In this document: in pieces, positions 44,292 to 58,055 of the stretch
Numbering within the stretch: the first letter of the stretch is position 1
Layout: every line of letters begins with the position of its first letter
NCBI GenBank assembly: GCA_027475525.1
Contig: JAMWFC010000120.1
Span: 453,395 to 517,394 of the forward strand
Direction: 5' to 3'
DNA length: 64,000 nt
DNA from: Macrolepiota albuminosa
Lineage: Eukaryota; Basidiomycota; Agaricomycetes; Agaricales; Agaricaceae
Made by a program: the position numbers and the translations under genes
Notes under the pieces: generated by a model
Seen by the model: only the letters and a program-made list of their open reading frames with translations
Told to the model about the DNA's origin: nothing
Database searches by the model: none

Positions 44292-46166
44292 CTACATCAC
44301 CGTGCAAGTTTGGTCCGGATCCAACCCTAGCTCCTCAAACTGCTCCTTCGTTGCCTCCTTCTGGTTCTGCATCAGCTTCTCATGTGCCTCAATTGGGAAC
44401 CAGTCTTGCATGAAATTGAGCAGCGCCCAGTCGACATTGGCTGAAGAATTAGCTAACTCAACAATTGAAGGTATGACGAAGTAAGAAAAACCTACTTCGA
44501 TCTGCCGTCAGTACACACGGCGCTCTGCACATTGGACAGTTCCCGCTACCCCGTTTCTGCATCTTTACCAAACACCTCACGCAGAATAAGTGCCCACAGC
44601 TCAACCGGATGGGCTTGAACGCTAAAGAAGTGCAGATGAGGCAAGAGTAATCATCAATCTGTGGTATTATTGGGAGTAGGGTCTCTCCAATGGCCTGCAC
44701 AAGGGTACGCGGGAGCGTTAGAGTGTGTTGATTTGCAAGCACTGCCGCCTGGGAGTGGGAGGAAAGTTTGTCGGTAAACAAAGGAAGTGACGTGCGTTTG
44801 GTGTGCTTTTTCAGGATCTTGCGCGTGGCTTCGGCGTTGGCGTATTGGAACTGAAGATTTCGATTTTGGGACTCAGACTTGGATCATGTAATGTAAGGCG
44901 TACCTTTTTAATATTCAGTATAAATACATTGAGTTCCAAAAACGTCTCGAGCGCCTGTCGGCTTGATTTACTCTTCAACTTTCTCTCATCTCCAAGTCCC
45001 CTGATTGTGACACGTTCCGCAAATTGCTTCAACCTCTTCTCACTCTCTTCCACCGATCGCTCTCCTCGATCTAGCTCGTGTACGCTCTCAAAAACCTCAG
45101 CCTCGACATATAATTGGAATATTTCGCGCCATGAATACAAGTCGCTCTTTCAGGTGATTTACGAAGGTCATGGTCACTAATTGGTCACGTATGGGGACCT
45201 TGCAAAGGAACACACCTTCAACCCGGAAGAATTTGCGACACTCCAAGGCTTTAATAGGAGGTTTGAAGCAAAATGGATCCCTGACATAGTCCATGAATTG
45301 GGTCGGGCCGAATTAGCAATGGTACTTGATAGATTATAAAGTGTTTCGACGAAATTACTCTGCATTGTGAGTAGATGCGCAGAAAGGCCATTGATGGAAT
45401 TCGAGAGCGTGCGGAAGAAGACCATGTCTGATGCTAAAGGAATGACGACCTCGTTCCTATTTTCGCCATGTGATAGCAGTTCGGGTTCATGATCGCAGAC
45501 AGAAATGCTACATAGTGAGGGGGGTGTCTCATTCTCTGAAGACAAAGGTGGATCGCTACCAGATATTGAGAGACTATGCATGTATCAGTAGCGAGATAGA
45601 AAGACGAAATCAAGGTACGCTTACTGATCTAAGCACTCTGTGGTTCGCAAAAGTTCATCCTCTGGCAATCGTTGAAGTCTCCAAAGCAAGCTCGTCTGTC
45701 TTTGTGATGCTTCAGGCAAGTAATCACAATCTTCTCGCGCGTCACATTCCGCGTCTGTTATAACCTCGGAGTTATCCTCTGAAGGAGACAATGCAGATAT
45801 GGGTATAATGTCGGGAGTGGGCGCATCAACCCACAGGCGCAAATGTGGTCCCGATTCGTCCGTGACCTCATAAACGGCCTTTGTTAGCTGATAATGGTTT
45901 TCTTGTCGGAGTCTCCCACTACCTCCCATCGCATCAGAGAGTCCTTTGTTGCTTCCCAGTAACTCATGGAGAATGGACGGGGTAAGTCCGAGTGCTGCAA
46001 GTTCACGAACGACGTCATGAATAAGCTTCTTTAGCTACATAAAAAGGGTTAAAGAAGCCAAAAAGCTAACATAGATAGTACTGACCTGACGATATTGTAT
46101 TGCATTTTCACGAATTCCAGGAGGCAGACTGAGGAGAAGTTGGGCGTAAGTCTTCGAAAAATGCAT
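44292..46166 (-). CDS. SPX domain and RING finger E3 ubiquitin ligase (Pqr1-like)
   Basis: Six exons: 46086-46166, 45625-46034, 45216-45573, 44904-45146, 44496-44850 and 44292-44440. They total 1596 nt, 531 residues, with introns of 51-69 bp. The start MHFSKTYAQLLLSLPP is the classic SPX opening. A second SPX part (YSWREIFQLYVEAEVF ... RKILKKHTKR) sits in exons 4-5. A RING finger follows with C-x2-C, C-G-H-x2-C-x2-C and C-x2-C ligands (DYSCLICTSLAFKPIRLSCGHLFC). The protein ends in a conserved WALLNFMQDWFP tail. SPX domains sense inositol pyrophosphates. Fungal SPX-RING ligases such as fission-yeast Pqr1 act in phosphate homeostasis, so a role in phosphate-dependent protein turnover is inferred. 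Every splice join preserves frame. Confidence 0.88.
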
Positions 46167-47974
46167 GATAGGGGTACCGCTCAAGTTGAGCCATGTACTG
46201 AACAAAATATTGCGATCCGCTTGAAAGTCGATGCGGTATTTTTGTTACTGGGCCGCCTTACCTCAGCGAATTGAAAAGGAGAAATTCTCTTTTATCCGGA
46301 CGCCGCGTATCACATCATATTCGGGACCAATCAATATTTTTGCAGAAACATGTCTTATATCTCTCCCAATTCAACGGGTTACATAGGCTTAAGGAATCTT
46401 CACGGTAGAAGGACTTCGTTGCCCCAGGTGTCAGCCGGAGATCACCGATCCCTGTCATGTGAATCAACCAGGAGGTTCCTATGGAAACACACCAACATAA
46501 CCTCAGGTTTGTAACAAGAATGGAAAGCTCAGTCGTTCGCTCAATCTCACCTACTGGATCTCTCTTGTACTTTCAGGAGCCGCTTGTTTCAGTATATGGT
46601 CAAGGAATCGACCTTAGTGGAGTTCTAGTTCAGTCATGCATACGAAGCTTAATCTGTCCTGCATATGGTTCTTCGAGTGAGCGCGCTCAAGGTACCGGTT
46701 CCTGTTCTCCATTGAGAATTCAAAATTAATTTCCTTGATCGCCCGGTGCGTCTCCTGCCCTTCGCGGAATTGGCGTTTTTTTACGTCAAGCACCCTAGGC
46801 AAGAGTTCCAGTCTAACCCAGTCGAAAGTTATTGTTACTATGTCTTTCACACGTTGAAGAGACACTGCACTGTACCACTCAGGAGCGGTCACTTCATTGT
46901 GCTTGATGAAACGAAGTGGCTGCGCAACAACTGTCCTCATTGTCTGACACTCAAGCCTCTGCCCACGAGCCTCTGGTGTTTAGCTTGTTCATATCTGCAA
47001 GTCAAGTCAGCCTAGTAAAACACATTTGATGGGTTTCAAAGCATTCATTCGACATGTAAATCGTCCTTAATAGCACTATCATTAATCCGTACTTTTATGC
47101 TCGAGAACGCGTATGCGTGCCCAACACGATACTCCCAACTTTCACCGAGCCAGTCGGAGTTTGACCTGGGTTAAATCGATCAATCCAACTTGAGTTTAAA
47201 TTCGATCTCTTCAATTAATCCAATGATCTGTTGTCCTCGACACCCTGAAACGCCGCCCGACAACCTCGGATTGATCACTGTAACAACGCATATGGAGCTG
47301 ATCTGGATTTTACGATGAATATTCGCTTTCCTGTGTCCTGGTACTGAGTCATCCATCGCTTTCTACTACAAGCAACATTGTTAATCGCAAAAACACCACA
47401 ATATAGCTGATAACACCGTCTCAAATGCTGTGGGCCTCTTGCTTGTGCTTATCATTAGGACCTCGACAAATTAGCAGTACTTCACGTTATTCATCAACCG
47501 AGGTCGGGATCAAACGTCGATGATCAACTGCCGCGGTGCATTCCAATCCCATTTCGTACACATGGAAGATTCTTCAGGCCTTCTTCAGCGCCTAGTATCA
47601 ACGTAAATGAGGTACTTATCCCCACTACCGACATTATACACATGAAGCAACTCACTCATCGAATAGAGCATTTAAATAGCATTGATTATCGAATGACTTT
47701 TTGTCTTAATCCGACATTCCAGGAGGTGACCTGAAGTTCAGTACAGGCGTCCTAGCAATTGTTGTGACCAACGCCTATTTGCATATCGTTGTCTTCTTGG
47801 TCCTGTCTGATACGTGACTTTGTACCCCTGATCTCAGGTTGTTATGTTACCCGTCCTAGAATATGTAAGTCCTAACGTAGTTCATAAATCCTCAAGATAG
47901 ATTTGTGTTGTCTCATCCTTCCCTCCCCTCCTTCCCTTCCCCGTCTTATTCAGCAGTAAACCCGCATACACAAA
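46167..47974. other. Intergenic region upstream of two divergent genes
   Basis: Lies between the starts of the SPX-RING gene (minus) and priA (plus), so both promoters should be here. A 108-codon frame at 46614-46940 (-) has a plausible protein-like composition but no recognised domain and no clear partner exons. A pyrimidine-rich stretch (about 47915-47950) precedes the priA start, a common fungal promoter feature. No TATA box stood out. Confidence 0.5.
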
Positions 47975-49082
47975 ATGCGCATTTATCAAGTAGTGACTGC
48001 TGCACTTGCAATCACTGTATCCTTACCTACCATCGTCATTGGAAACAAGAATAATGTCACTAGACGGGATGATTTAACCCTTGCTACCGACATGTGTGGC
48101 GAGGTCGATGCGGATTTGACTGTCCAAAACCAAGGGAAGCACGTAAATCTCGGACACATCAGTACGTTTGTCTCCAAGGTAGAAATTTTCTCTTTGCCTA
48201 TCCATTCTGGTCACAGAGGATTGTCTTTGTTTATCCTCTATCCCATCTTACATGACCACACAATCATCTGCAGTCGCGTCGGTGGCACTTGTTGGAAAGG
48301 ATGTAACCACGCAGGCATTAACTGACCTTGTAAGCCCTAGTCTTTAAGCATACTCCCATGTAATTGCAGATTCTTAAATTTTGTTTTTTGTTTTCAATTT
48401 TCAGGTCAAGAACTGTCCTGGACAGACCTGCCATTATCCCACGCACGCTGTTCCGGAGTGTCAGAACGGTAATCCTTGTGGCTTCACCTGTAAAGATGGG
48501 TGCGCTTACCCATTTGTCCTGCCTTTTGCGACTTTAAATAAAATAACTGGGTCCTGCCTATAGATACGTCCCCTACCCCGCCAATAAACCTACTCTGTGT
48601 GTTTGCAATCCTCCTCACACAGTATGCAATGGGAAGTGCGGGGTGTTCAACAATTGTCCAAGCGGACACTTGGCCAAGCGTGATGTTTTACGTGGAAAAC
48701 GCTGCCCGTCAGGGTACACCGCGTGCGCAATTCCTGCGCGAGGTCCTAACTCCTGGGAGTGCTTAGATGTTCAAACGGAGCTTGAGAGCTGTTTGTCGAC
48801 TCCTGCAATCGAAACATCACTCATGCTGATGACTTCTCCGCAGGTGGAGGATGTGCTCTATCCCTCTACGGTAGTGACGATACCGCTCCAGAGGGCGTGG
48901 ACTGTACTGCGATACAAGGGGTGGCGGACGTCTCCTGCATTGGAGGCAGATGCTCAGTCCATCGTTGCATGCCTGGTTACCAGTTGGAACCCACCGAGTC
49001 AGGTTCCTCGTGCGTCTATGTCGAGGATCGAGATCCCTTTATTCTCGCAGCACAGTACGGCCTTGAGCATGTCCCATTTTAA
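47975..49082 (+). CDS. priA: PriA-like secreted cysteine-rich protein
   Basis: Five exons: 47975-48161, 48217-48329, 48405-48499, 48564-48790 and 48844-49082. They total 861 nt, 286 residues, with introns of 53-75 bp. A hydrophobic signal peptide (first ~22 residues) is followed by a Cys-rich ectodomain with the PriA hallmarks: ACLC-type motif (KDCLCLSSIP), NGNPCGFTC, CVCNPPHTVCNGKC, CPSGYTAC, SWECLD, ESCGGC and GVDCTAI...CSVHRC-PGY. It has no membrane anchor. priA was first described in shiitake as a gene strongly expressed in primordia and fruiting bodies. Its biochemical role is unknown, and extracellular or wall location is inferred. Intron 4 (48791-48843) is needed to make ESCGGC. Confidence 0.9.
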
Positions 49083-49557
49083 ACTTCGATAGACCTCACA
49101 TGCTAAAGTTGTTTTATTCAACATATCTTTTCTTTCTTCCTGGACGGGTGTTGGTGGTCTGATATAGTCACTCGTGCAATTCTATGCTTATATAAATATT
49201 GATCGCTGGTTCTCGATCTTTGCTTGATTCTGTAACTACGCACGCAGGTTGTAACACTGTCAACCTCAGCCTGCTAAGGTATGTCCCGTGTGTCGTCTTC
49301 TGGAAACTGAGTGGGGTGTTTTCCAATGTCTTCAACGAGCGACCTACTTTCGCCTCTTTCACGGCGTAGAATCGTAGTACTCTTTTCCCGAAAGACTTAC
49401 TGTTATATATGATCTGTCACGGGTGGTCCGTCCATCGAAGCCATGCATGGTACTCTCTAAATTTGTTACATAGCGACTCGTAAAGATACAGACATGGATA
49501 AGATACACAATATGGGGATGCAGAAGTCAGTACGATACTGTCCATGGATCAAATATT
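49083..49557. other. Convergent 3' ends of priA and myosin
   Basis: The 475 bp between the priA stop and the myosin stop on opposite strands. Nothing coding is visible. T-rich and A-rich stretches just after each stop could serve 3'-end formation. Confidence 0.5.
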
Positions 49558-52500
49558 CTACTTCCTCGGAGACCCAGCACCAGCAGGTCGTTCGAGGCGA
49601 TTATGCAGTCGTTCAAGCTCTCGCTCCAAGCTTCCAAATTGAAAGATTAGTCAAAGCCAGCGGTCGAAGAATTGGTAACATACTTGAGGAATTTCTGCTT
49701 GTAATCGGCGGCCTCTCGTTCAGCCCTTCGTTTGGCGGCTGTCAAATTACTTTCCTCCGTTTGCTGGATTTGGTCAATCCAATTACTCAAATCAGGGCCA
49801 GACTACAAAACGTACCATGGTGTCCATCGCATGTCGGAGACTTTGCAGTTGTGCCTCATAAGTTCTACGTTCCTCCTCTAATTTCATACGTGCCCTGTCG
49901 CTTTCCACGAGCTGGACTTTGGGGTCTCGTGCAACCTTGTCAGCAGAGCGCTGTATGCGTGAGCCTTCTCTATCCTTGATAAGCTGGCTGTTAAGCTCAT
50001 CATTGCGGCTGTCCGTCCTCCGCGAGATTGTGGGCGGGCGCGGTGAATTTGAGTACGATCTCGTTTCAAGGTCTATAATGCGTACATTCAACTCTTTAAC
50101 CTGCTTTTCCAAGTTCGCCTGACCCAATTCGGTGAATAACCAAGATCATAGTAAATGGAAAGAAGCGTCACATACATTGAGTCGATCCAGCTCTGAGTTC
50201 TCTGCTCTCACTTTACCAAGCTCTATCTGACACTCATTTGTATATGCTTCTGCTTTCTTCATCCTCTCAAAGGCAGAAGCCACCCGGTCTTCCTGCTCCT
50301 CCAATGATCGCTCCAGATCCTGCTTCTTCAGCTGGAGCCTCTGGAACTCTCTATCAGAGGACATCTTGTTCGTGTCGACATGGTCAAGCTTAATCGTCTC
50401 AAGCTCTGCCTGAAGAGCCCGGCGAGCCTTTTGTAAGAGAGCCCTATCCGCCTCAGCATCGTCAAGCACGCCGCGCAGTTCTCTGACTTGGGAATGTAAT
50501 GCCACTATTTGTGTTTGCTGTTCAGCCTGTGCAGTGATAGAAGCCTCGTATGCCTTGTTGATGTCGCTGATCTTGGTCTCCATCCGCTCCTTTTCTTTCT
50601 TCCACCCACCGCTGTTATAAATCTCGTCGTCATGGCGCAATTGTAGTTCGTCATAATCCGAACGAATTTTCCTATTATCGTCACGAAGCCGGCTGATAGA
50701 GTCCCGCTGAGATTGTAGTTCTTGAGGACAAAAAAGGACTCAGCAGATGTTCAACAAACTCTTGGTCGCCTTACCTTCACTCAGTTGAGCAAGTTCGGCT
50801 ACGGTTGGGCAGAAAATGAAGAACAGAAAGCCACACTCATACTAAAACACGTACCCTGATATTTCTTTCTCGTTTGATCTGCGGAAAAATCGCGCTCTGC
50901 AAGATCCTTCTTATGCTGCTCTCGCTCATCATCCAACTCATCCTGCAAGCGCTTCTTCGCTATCGCAACACCAGACGACTCCTGCCCTTCTTCCTCCAGT
51001 TTCGCCTCCATTTCTTTGATACGTGACTGGGCAGCCTTTAATCGGTCTTCTGCAAGCGTACGAGAAGTTGCATTCTCGGACTGTAGTTTTTCCGTCTCGG
51101 CGAGGGTACGACGAGCTATTGAGGATAGAATCAGAAGGAAGTGCTTACCCATCTGATTGAAGTGACATACCAAACGCTTCGCCGCGAGCTGCCTTGGCAC
51201 GGGCAATTTCTGTAGCTTCCAAGCGCTCCTGATATGATTGTTCCTTAGCCTTATAGCTTTCAACCACAGCGCGCAACTCTATTGAACATATGAAGCTAAT
51301 TTGGGTATTATGGGTACGATAAACAGTACCTGAGATTGCTGCAGAGGAGGAATGTGCATTCACTTCATCTTCTTGTCGTCGCTTTGCTAGCTGGCGTTTA
51401 GCATCTGGGCATTTTAGTTAGTACATAATCGTAAATATATAAGATTCGCGATATCCGAACCTAAAACCTCGTTCTTTACGATCTCAAGCTGCTCACTGAG
51501 CTGAGACACCTCCGACTGCAATTGTTTCTTCGCCTGATTAGCTTCGCGATTTTGAGCGCGCTGAGCTTCGACCTCTGCTTGTGCAGTACGCTGCTGTACA
51601 AGCTAGGAATTCAGAAAGGTTGAGTACTGACGACTTGTCGAAAGATCCTTGCGCTTACAAGTGCTTTCCTAGATTCTTCAAGACGAGCATAACTGTCTCG
51701 CTCAGAATCTATCGTGTTCTGGAACTTGATCCACATCGCCTGAACACCATCGATCTGTGCAGCCTCAGCCACCCGGCGCGCCTCTGCTTCTTGTTCTAAA
51801 AGCTCTGCTAACCTCGCATTTTCTTTCGATAGTCTTGCACGATACTGCTGTAGGAATTGCTTCGAGCCGTCACTGTTCTCCAAATCTGATGTCATTTCAC
51901 GTATGGATGTTTCTAGGTGTTGACGGACACGTTCCGACGCTACCATTTGTATTTCCAGAACTTGCACCTGCTGCTTGAGTGCCTTGACTTGCTTATCCGA
52001 AGAGTGGGTTGAAGGCGACGCAGCGTTTTTTGCACGATCTGAGTTCGCGTTCAATGCTCGTTTAGTTGGTGTGAGACTGGACATTGTTTGTAGCTCATGA
52101 GCCCCACTTGAACGCATGCCTTTAGCTCGAGCAGACATCTCCTTTGCCAAGGCGTCATCGGCGAGCTGTAACTCGAAGAGCAATTTCGTATGGAAGTCAC
52201 CGTCGGACGAACCATTGCTCATAATAAGCTGCCGAATCTCTGCATGCTGCTTTTCCACACGATCTTTGATCTTTGCGCTTGTGACATGAGCGGTCTCTGC
52301 TTCCTCTAGCTGGCTTTCAAGTTCCGCGATGCGAGCCTCATATTGACGTTGGAACTTTGCGACTGAATGTGAAGTCTCAGTCTCGTCCGCAATTCGATCG
52401 AGCTCCGCCTCCAGCTTGTCCTTTGACTGTTGTACAAGCGTGAATTGCTCCGTAAGCTCCACAATCTGCTGCTTGGCAGCTTGGAGGTCTGTCTGTAACC

Positions 52501-55500
52501 GGAGTGATCGCAGCTCTGCTTCCTCTTTACCTCGTCGTTCCTTGTCAAGTTCGGCTAGTGCTTTCACCGTCCTCTCCTCTTGAGCCTTCGCATTTTTCTC
52601 CTTCTTTTGCAGCTCTACACGTTCTCTCTCCGTCACCCGAACCAGGTCCTCGGCTTCACCAGCTAATCGTGTCTTGGCCTGCACAAGAGATCGAATATAT
52701 GCCGCGTTTTTCTCTAACTCCAACCGTGCCTCCCTGAGTTGATTATCCGTGACACGTTTGGCTTCCTCCAAAACATGCACGTGTTCCACAATCGTCTTGT
52801 CCTGCTTCGAGACAAGCTGCTTGATCTCCCACTCACGTGCTTTGAGATCATCCAAAGCTTTGTTCAACTCGCGATCCATCTTGATATTGAGATCTTTAAG
52901 TCTGGCCAGTTCGACTTTCTGATTGGATGTAATCTTTTCAAGCTTAGCACGTTTGGCTGACTCTTCTTCCAGCTGCTTCCGCGTCGTCTCCAACTGGCGA
53001 GTATGAGATTCCTGTGTACGTTGAAATTCAAGGACTACGTCTTCAAAATCTTGGTATTTCGCCTGAGCTGAAACAAGCTGGCGTTCAAGGGCCTGAAAGC
53101 AATTACCAGTCATTATGATCCAACCAGTGCAAGTTATTTTCCTACCTCTTTCGTTTTAATGGCCTCTGCCAGTTGATTCTCGTAATCGTGTTGACGAGAA
53201 CGAAGTGCCTGGAGCTCAGAGTCAACTGATCGCTTGGCTTTCTCCAGGTCAGACAGAGCCGCTTTGGTTTTCATTAACTGAGATTGAGTGGCATTATCGC
53301 GGTCTGAAAGTGATTTATGGCTCTGGAGCAAATTGTTGTGCTCCCGCACAGAGTACTCCAACTCTAGCTTGAGCTTGCTCTGCGCTTCTAAGCCTACACG
53401 GCGAATGTCAGCAAGGTCTTGTTGAAGGGTGGAAACCTCGGCGCGTAAAGTCGCAAGTTCCTCTTCCTTTCGTTTCTCCACCTCATTACGACGACTTTCC
53501 TCGCTCGTTTTCGCTTCCATCAGGGATCGTAATTCATCAACTTCCTCTTGAAGCTTTTTTCGAGCAGTTACTTCCTGTTCTCGTGCTCCTTTCTCAGCTT
53601 CGAGTTCTGCGACCAAAGTATCAATATCACTTTGGAGTTCAATAATCTCCTTCAATGCCTTGCTATTAGTGGCCTTTGAGGAATCAAGCTGCGCTGAGAG
53701 TTTAGTGATCTGTTCCTCTTTCTTCTGAATCATCGTCGAATACTCTGTGGCCGTACGCGCCATCTCAGCAAGCTGTTCTTTAGCCTTCCGCGTATCTGCT
53801 TCCAAGTCATCGTTCTTGCCCTTGATAGAATCCCTAACCACATATCAATTAACTGATCGCTAATCACTAAGATGGTGGTTGGATGTATGTCGTACCTTTG
53901 TCGCTGTTCTAGTAAAAGCTTGCCCTCCAGTTCCTTGACAGCCACATCCATCCTCTCTTTTGCACGCGCCAAATCCTCCTCGCGTTGTAAAACCAAGCTC
54001 TTCGACTCTTCACGCATCTTCTTAAGTTCATCATGCTGTCCACGCATGGTATTAATCTCCTCCCGAGCCACATCCAATAAACCATTGAGCTCAGCTTCCC
54101 GAGTGGCAGATTCCTTTCCTTCAGCCTCAAGACGGACCAGATGCTCTGCCGCCTCGTCAAATGCCTGCATAAGAGACGCATACTTTTCCTCAGCCTCCTT
54201 TTTTTGCTTCATCACACGATCGAGTTGTGAATCCAGCTCATCTAAATCTGATTGCAGAGCAGCCACTTCATCTTCCAAGTCGCTTTCACGTTTCTTGCTT
54301 CTTTCAAGAAGCCCATCCTTGTCTAAGGCAAGTGCTCGCTCGGCTTCTAGCTTGTCCTCTACCTTCCTCTTCTCAGCCTCGAGAGACATTTTAAGTGTTT
54401 CCAAAGCCTCTTTTTCCTTCTGATCTCGTTCAGCGCGTTCTTTAATGAGTGCTAGTTCAGCCTCCTTCTTTCGAAGCTCATCGTCGTTCCGAGTAGCCGC
54501 AAGCAGTGGCCGAACCTGACTCAACGATCAATTTAAGCACCAAAAAATTTTCAAAAAACCATACCTTGGTATACAACTGCCACCAGGGCCATTCTCTCAG
54601 ATCTCCATATATCCTTGCATTTCGTTGAATGGTCTGAATTGCAATAGCACGATTCAACACCTTCTTAATCTGCCTTCGAGCCGTCGACATTCGCGCGGCA
54701 GCCTGGAGCCTCGAGAACAAGTCATACAACAGAAGGTCGCGACGTTCTTCGAGCTCAGCTAGGACACCGGCCTTGAAAAAGACCTTCGAAGTTCCGATCT
54801 TGTAAATGGCTTCGTCAAGTTCCAACGCGTTCACCATCCGTCTTGAAGCTTCACGCCCGTCCATGTAGCCACGGGGAATGACACCAGGTGTAAGGATTTC
54901 GTATCGCTGACGGAATTCAACGAATGGTAGACGGTTAGGATAGCCAAGCCGGGCAATGCGAATACCTTCCAGGACACCGTTGCAGCGTAATTGATCCAGA
55001 ACTAATGGGACATCGACACGACCAGGCTTCTTGTTAGGGTTTGGCACGATACATCTCACAAAGTGAGGTTGGGTGCCCTTCAACTGGAGCATCAGACTTG
55101 ACAGCTGCTCCTTGTGTCGCTGGCCAACAGTTCTGAAGGCACCCTTCTTTAAAGTGCGCTTCTTGCCCTGGGTGAATATATTGCCAGCACCACCAGGCCC
55201 GGAGGGTGGATCCACATACTCCGCAAAAAGTGACGCGACATAACGTTCGGAAGATGAAGCGAGAACTCGTGTAAGGTTATCGTTCAAAGGATCTTTATTC
55301 TTCTCCAACCAACCGTCTGTCCTATATTCCACCTTCGCCGCATAATGCTGGATAATGAAGCCCTGCTCAAACCTGGACGGTTCATATTTCCCACGGCCCG
55401 GATGTTGCGCCTCCTCCACCTCTCCATTGTCACCAGCCCACATCCAATTCAACTTGTTGGTGAACGTCAAATCTGTAGCCTTAGGCATAATACATTCTTC

Positions 55501-57482
55501 ATCGAGACAGGTGAGAATTCCAATCGCGTTCCCACTCGATTCAATGAGATCAATGGTGGGCTGGAGGTCAAGCCCAAAGTTCACATAATCCCAATTGATA
55601 CCTTCGCGAGCATACTCCTCCTGCTCCAAGACGAACATATGGTGATTGAAGAACTGCTGTAGCTTCTCGTTGGTGTAATTGATAAGCAATTGCTCGTAGC
55701 CATTGATATCGAAAATTTCGAATCCGGCGATATCAAGAACACCAATGAAAGTGGACTTGGACGAGGGTCGATCGAGAGCGCGGTTAATACGGTCCACCAG
55801 AGATCCAAAAGATTTCTCGTAAAGAGTCTTGCATAAGGCAGACAATTCATCAATAGCCTGTTGACGCGTCCTCGCTTGCGAAACCCATTCTCTGCCAGCC
55901 AAGACTTGCGGACGAAGGACAGCACGAGTGAATTCAGCGATGGGTATGCCAAGCAGATGGCAAACGCGCTCAGCCTGGGATGGATCAGGTAATATGGCAT
56001 CGTCGGATCGGGATGAAGTAATGGTGATGTTGCCAATATGGAGAATAGCTGCCACAATACGAAACAAGTCGAGCTGTTCGGTGAGGGAGAATCCCACAAC
56101 ATCTAAAGCGGTCTGAAAGCAAAAAGGCTCGTCGACTGACGGGGGCTCTAGATGATGACTCACACCTTTAAAGCGTTCCATTCTTCGCGATCGTCCACGC
56201 CGTCCACTTCTCGTCGTGATTTATTGAGATAATCGTAATCCTCAACACTTCCATTTAACAAAAGCTGTTCTGAAAATCTCTGAGTGACATCCGTCATCAA
56301 TGGTATCAAGCTTTCTCACCTTTCAATGCCTCACCACCAGAGAGCAATTGATAAAACACATGGAAATTTCTCTCCGCTTCGCTCCTCACTACAACTCGAC
56401 TCTTCTCCAAGAGATACCAATCAATGTTTGCACCAGCAATGCTGCCGTCTGGAGCAAAGGTAATACGGACAAACTTTCCAAAACGACTGGAGTTATTGTT
56501 ACGTTGCGTTTGAGCATTTCCGAAAGCCTCCAAAATCGGGTTGGCTTGCAGGATCTGGCGTTCAAGGAGGCCGAGGCGACCTTTCGAATTCAGGCTGCTT
56601 CCAGTAGGAGTTTGAGAAATTGTGAAGCCGCGACGAAGAGAGTCGCTTCTGGGGAGACCGGCGGTAGGCATAGAAACAAAGGACGGTACACTGCCGAGAG
56701 TAGGGGAGCGGGAATGAGATGGAGTAGTTGGCAAATGAGCGTCGGTGGCGATAGCCGCAAGATACTGAATGACCTTCTTCGTGCTTTCCGTCTTTCCTGC
56801 GCCAGATTCTCCACTAAAATGGAGTTAGGCTCAAGGGAAAGGTAATGCCTTCAATACCTACGTGATCAATATACTCTGATTCTCTCGTTCCTCCCCCATG
56901 TTGATCCAAGCACGTTCGGCCACGGCAAAAATATGTGGAGGATTTTCGTCTCTACGTTTATTGCGGTATTGTTGAATTATTGTATCCGTATAAAGTGGGA
57001 GGTTCTGGTATGGGTTGATGGCTACAAGAAATAAGCCTGAGTAGGTCTACAATGAAAGATCAATCGACCTTCTTGGAGTCAAGACATCCAGCACTTACAT
57101 AGATTGCTCCAGAACCATACCTTAGTCTAAGGTTGTGTACAACACTTGCTTCGTTTAGAAACGTCAGGTCTGCGATATCCTCGACGCGATCGAACTTGGG
57201 AGGGTTCATCTTGAATAGCGACTCAAAAGGTACCCGTCGAAACTAGAAGACATACGACTTCATTGAGCTATCCGCAAAGCAGATCGAAAGACTGAGAAGT
57301 CAGACCTCTCCTCCAGCAGCCATTACGACTTCAGCAGCATCTTCTTCTTCTCTGTTTACCCATCCTGCAAGGTACCCTTCTCTAGCATCTGGAACCCAAA
57401 CCCATTTCTTCTCGTTGAACTCTGCCTGTGCAGCAGCTGCGCGAGCAGCTTCTGCGCTCTGTGATAGTCGAGGTACGGGCAT
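49558..57482 (-). CDS. Class II myosin heavy chain
   Basis: Eighteen exons: 57306-57482, 57099-57242, 56862-57046, 56320-56813, 56166-56269, 54565-56112, 53896-54515, 53146-53833, 51659-53092, 51461-51602, 51330-51404, 51171-51278, 50855-51115, 50775-50798, 50176-50720, 49816-50118, 49684-49763 and 49558-49630. They total 7005 nt, 2334 residues. An SH3-like N-terminus (WVWVPD) leads to the motor with P-loop GESGAGKT (residues 170-177), a Ser-rich insert, LDIAGFEIF (relay region) and HFVRCIVPN. One IQ-like segment ([10 protein letters not shown]) precedes about 1440 residues of coiled coil. This is the conventional myosin of the cytokinetic ring. The 24-bp exon 14 and the last small exon are required to keep frame. 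Confidence 0.94.
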
Positions 57483-58055
57483 ACGTGAAGCCCGTCGCTA
57501 TGACGGCGTGGTGTGCCTAAGGTATTAAAACAAATGACGAGGCAGAGTGTAGGGAATCAAGAGAACGTGGTATAATCCTTGAAGGAGACTGGAAAGCCAG
57601 CACAAGACGCGTATAATGACAAAAGGCAACTCGCTCGCGTGCAAGACCCCGTGACCGAGCAATATCAACCAACGTCCCATTTTGGTGTCTCCATATCAAA
57701 TGTTGCAAATCATCATATTAAAGCAAGACGCATCAAATTACCAACACATGACACAGAACTACACGATACGGGGTGCTCTAATAGCCGCGTACGTTGTAAT
57801 CTCAACAGCATATCAAGGTGACTCAGAACGCAGCCCAACGAGTCAAATTAACTCTATGGGAGCTGGACATTGACGTAATCAAGCCCAACTGGTGCAAGAT
57901 CGAGGATCACTGGAGTATATGCTGGATTGCGCATAATCTAGCATGTGGGACGGCGAACGTCGAGTAATAGATGGAAGGAAGGATAATCATCGAGGGACCT
58001 GGTACCATATCCAACAATAGACTCCCTTCTGCTATCTTCAAGGCGTAGAACAGAA
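57483..58055. other. Intergenic region, myosin promoter side
   Basis: Lies between the RPS30 stop and the myosin start, both on the minus strand, so it should hold the myosin promoter and the RPS30 3' end. Open frames here are short and have no domains. Confidence 0.5.

Noticed and set aside
45177..45581. Independent 134-residue protein
   Set aside because: It is exon 3 of the SPX-RING gene. Its apparent methionine lies in the preceding intron and its end in the following one.
46614..46940. 108-codon frame on the minus strand upstream of the SPX-RING gene
   Set aside because: No domain, no clear start context and no joining exons found. Kept only as a remark in the intergenic entry.
49494..49979. 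161-codon frame on the plus strand overlapping the myosin 3' end
   Set aside because: No domain. It overlaps four myosin exons confirmed by frame-preserving splice sites.
53872..54423. 183-codon Ser-rich frame on the plus strand
   Set aside because: Reverse reading of the myosin coiled coil. Ser/Leu richness mirrors Glu/Lys codons.
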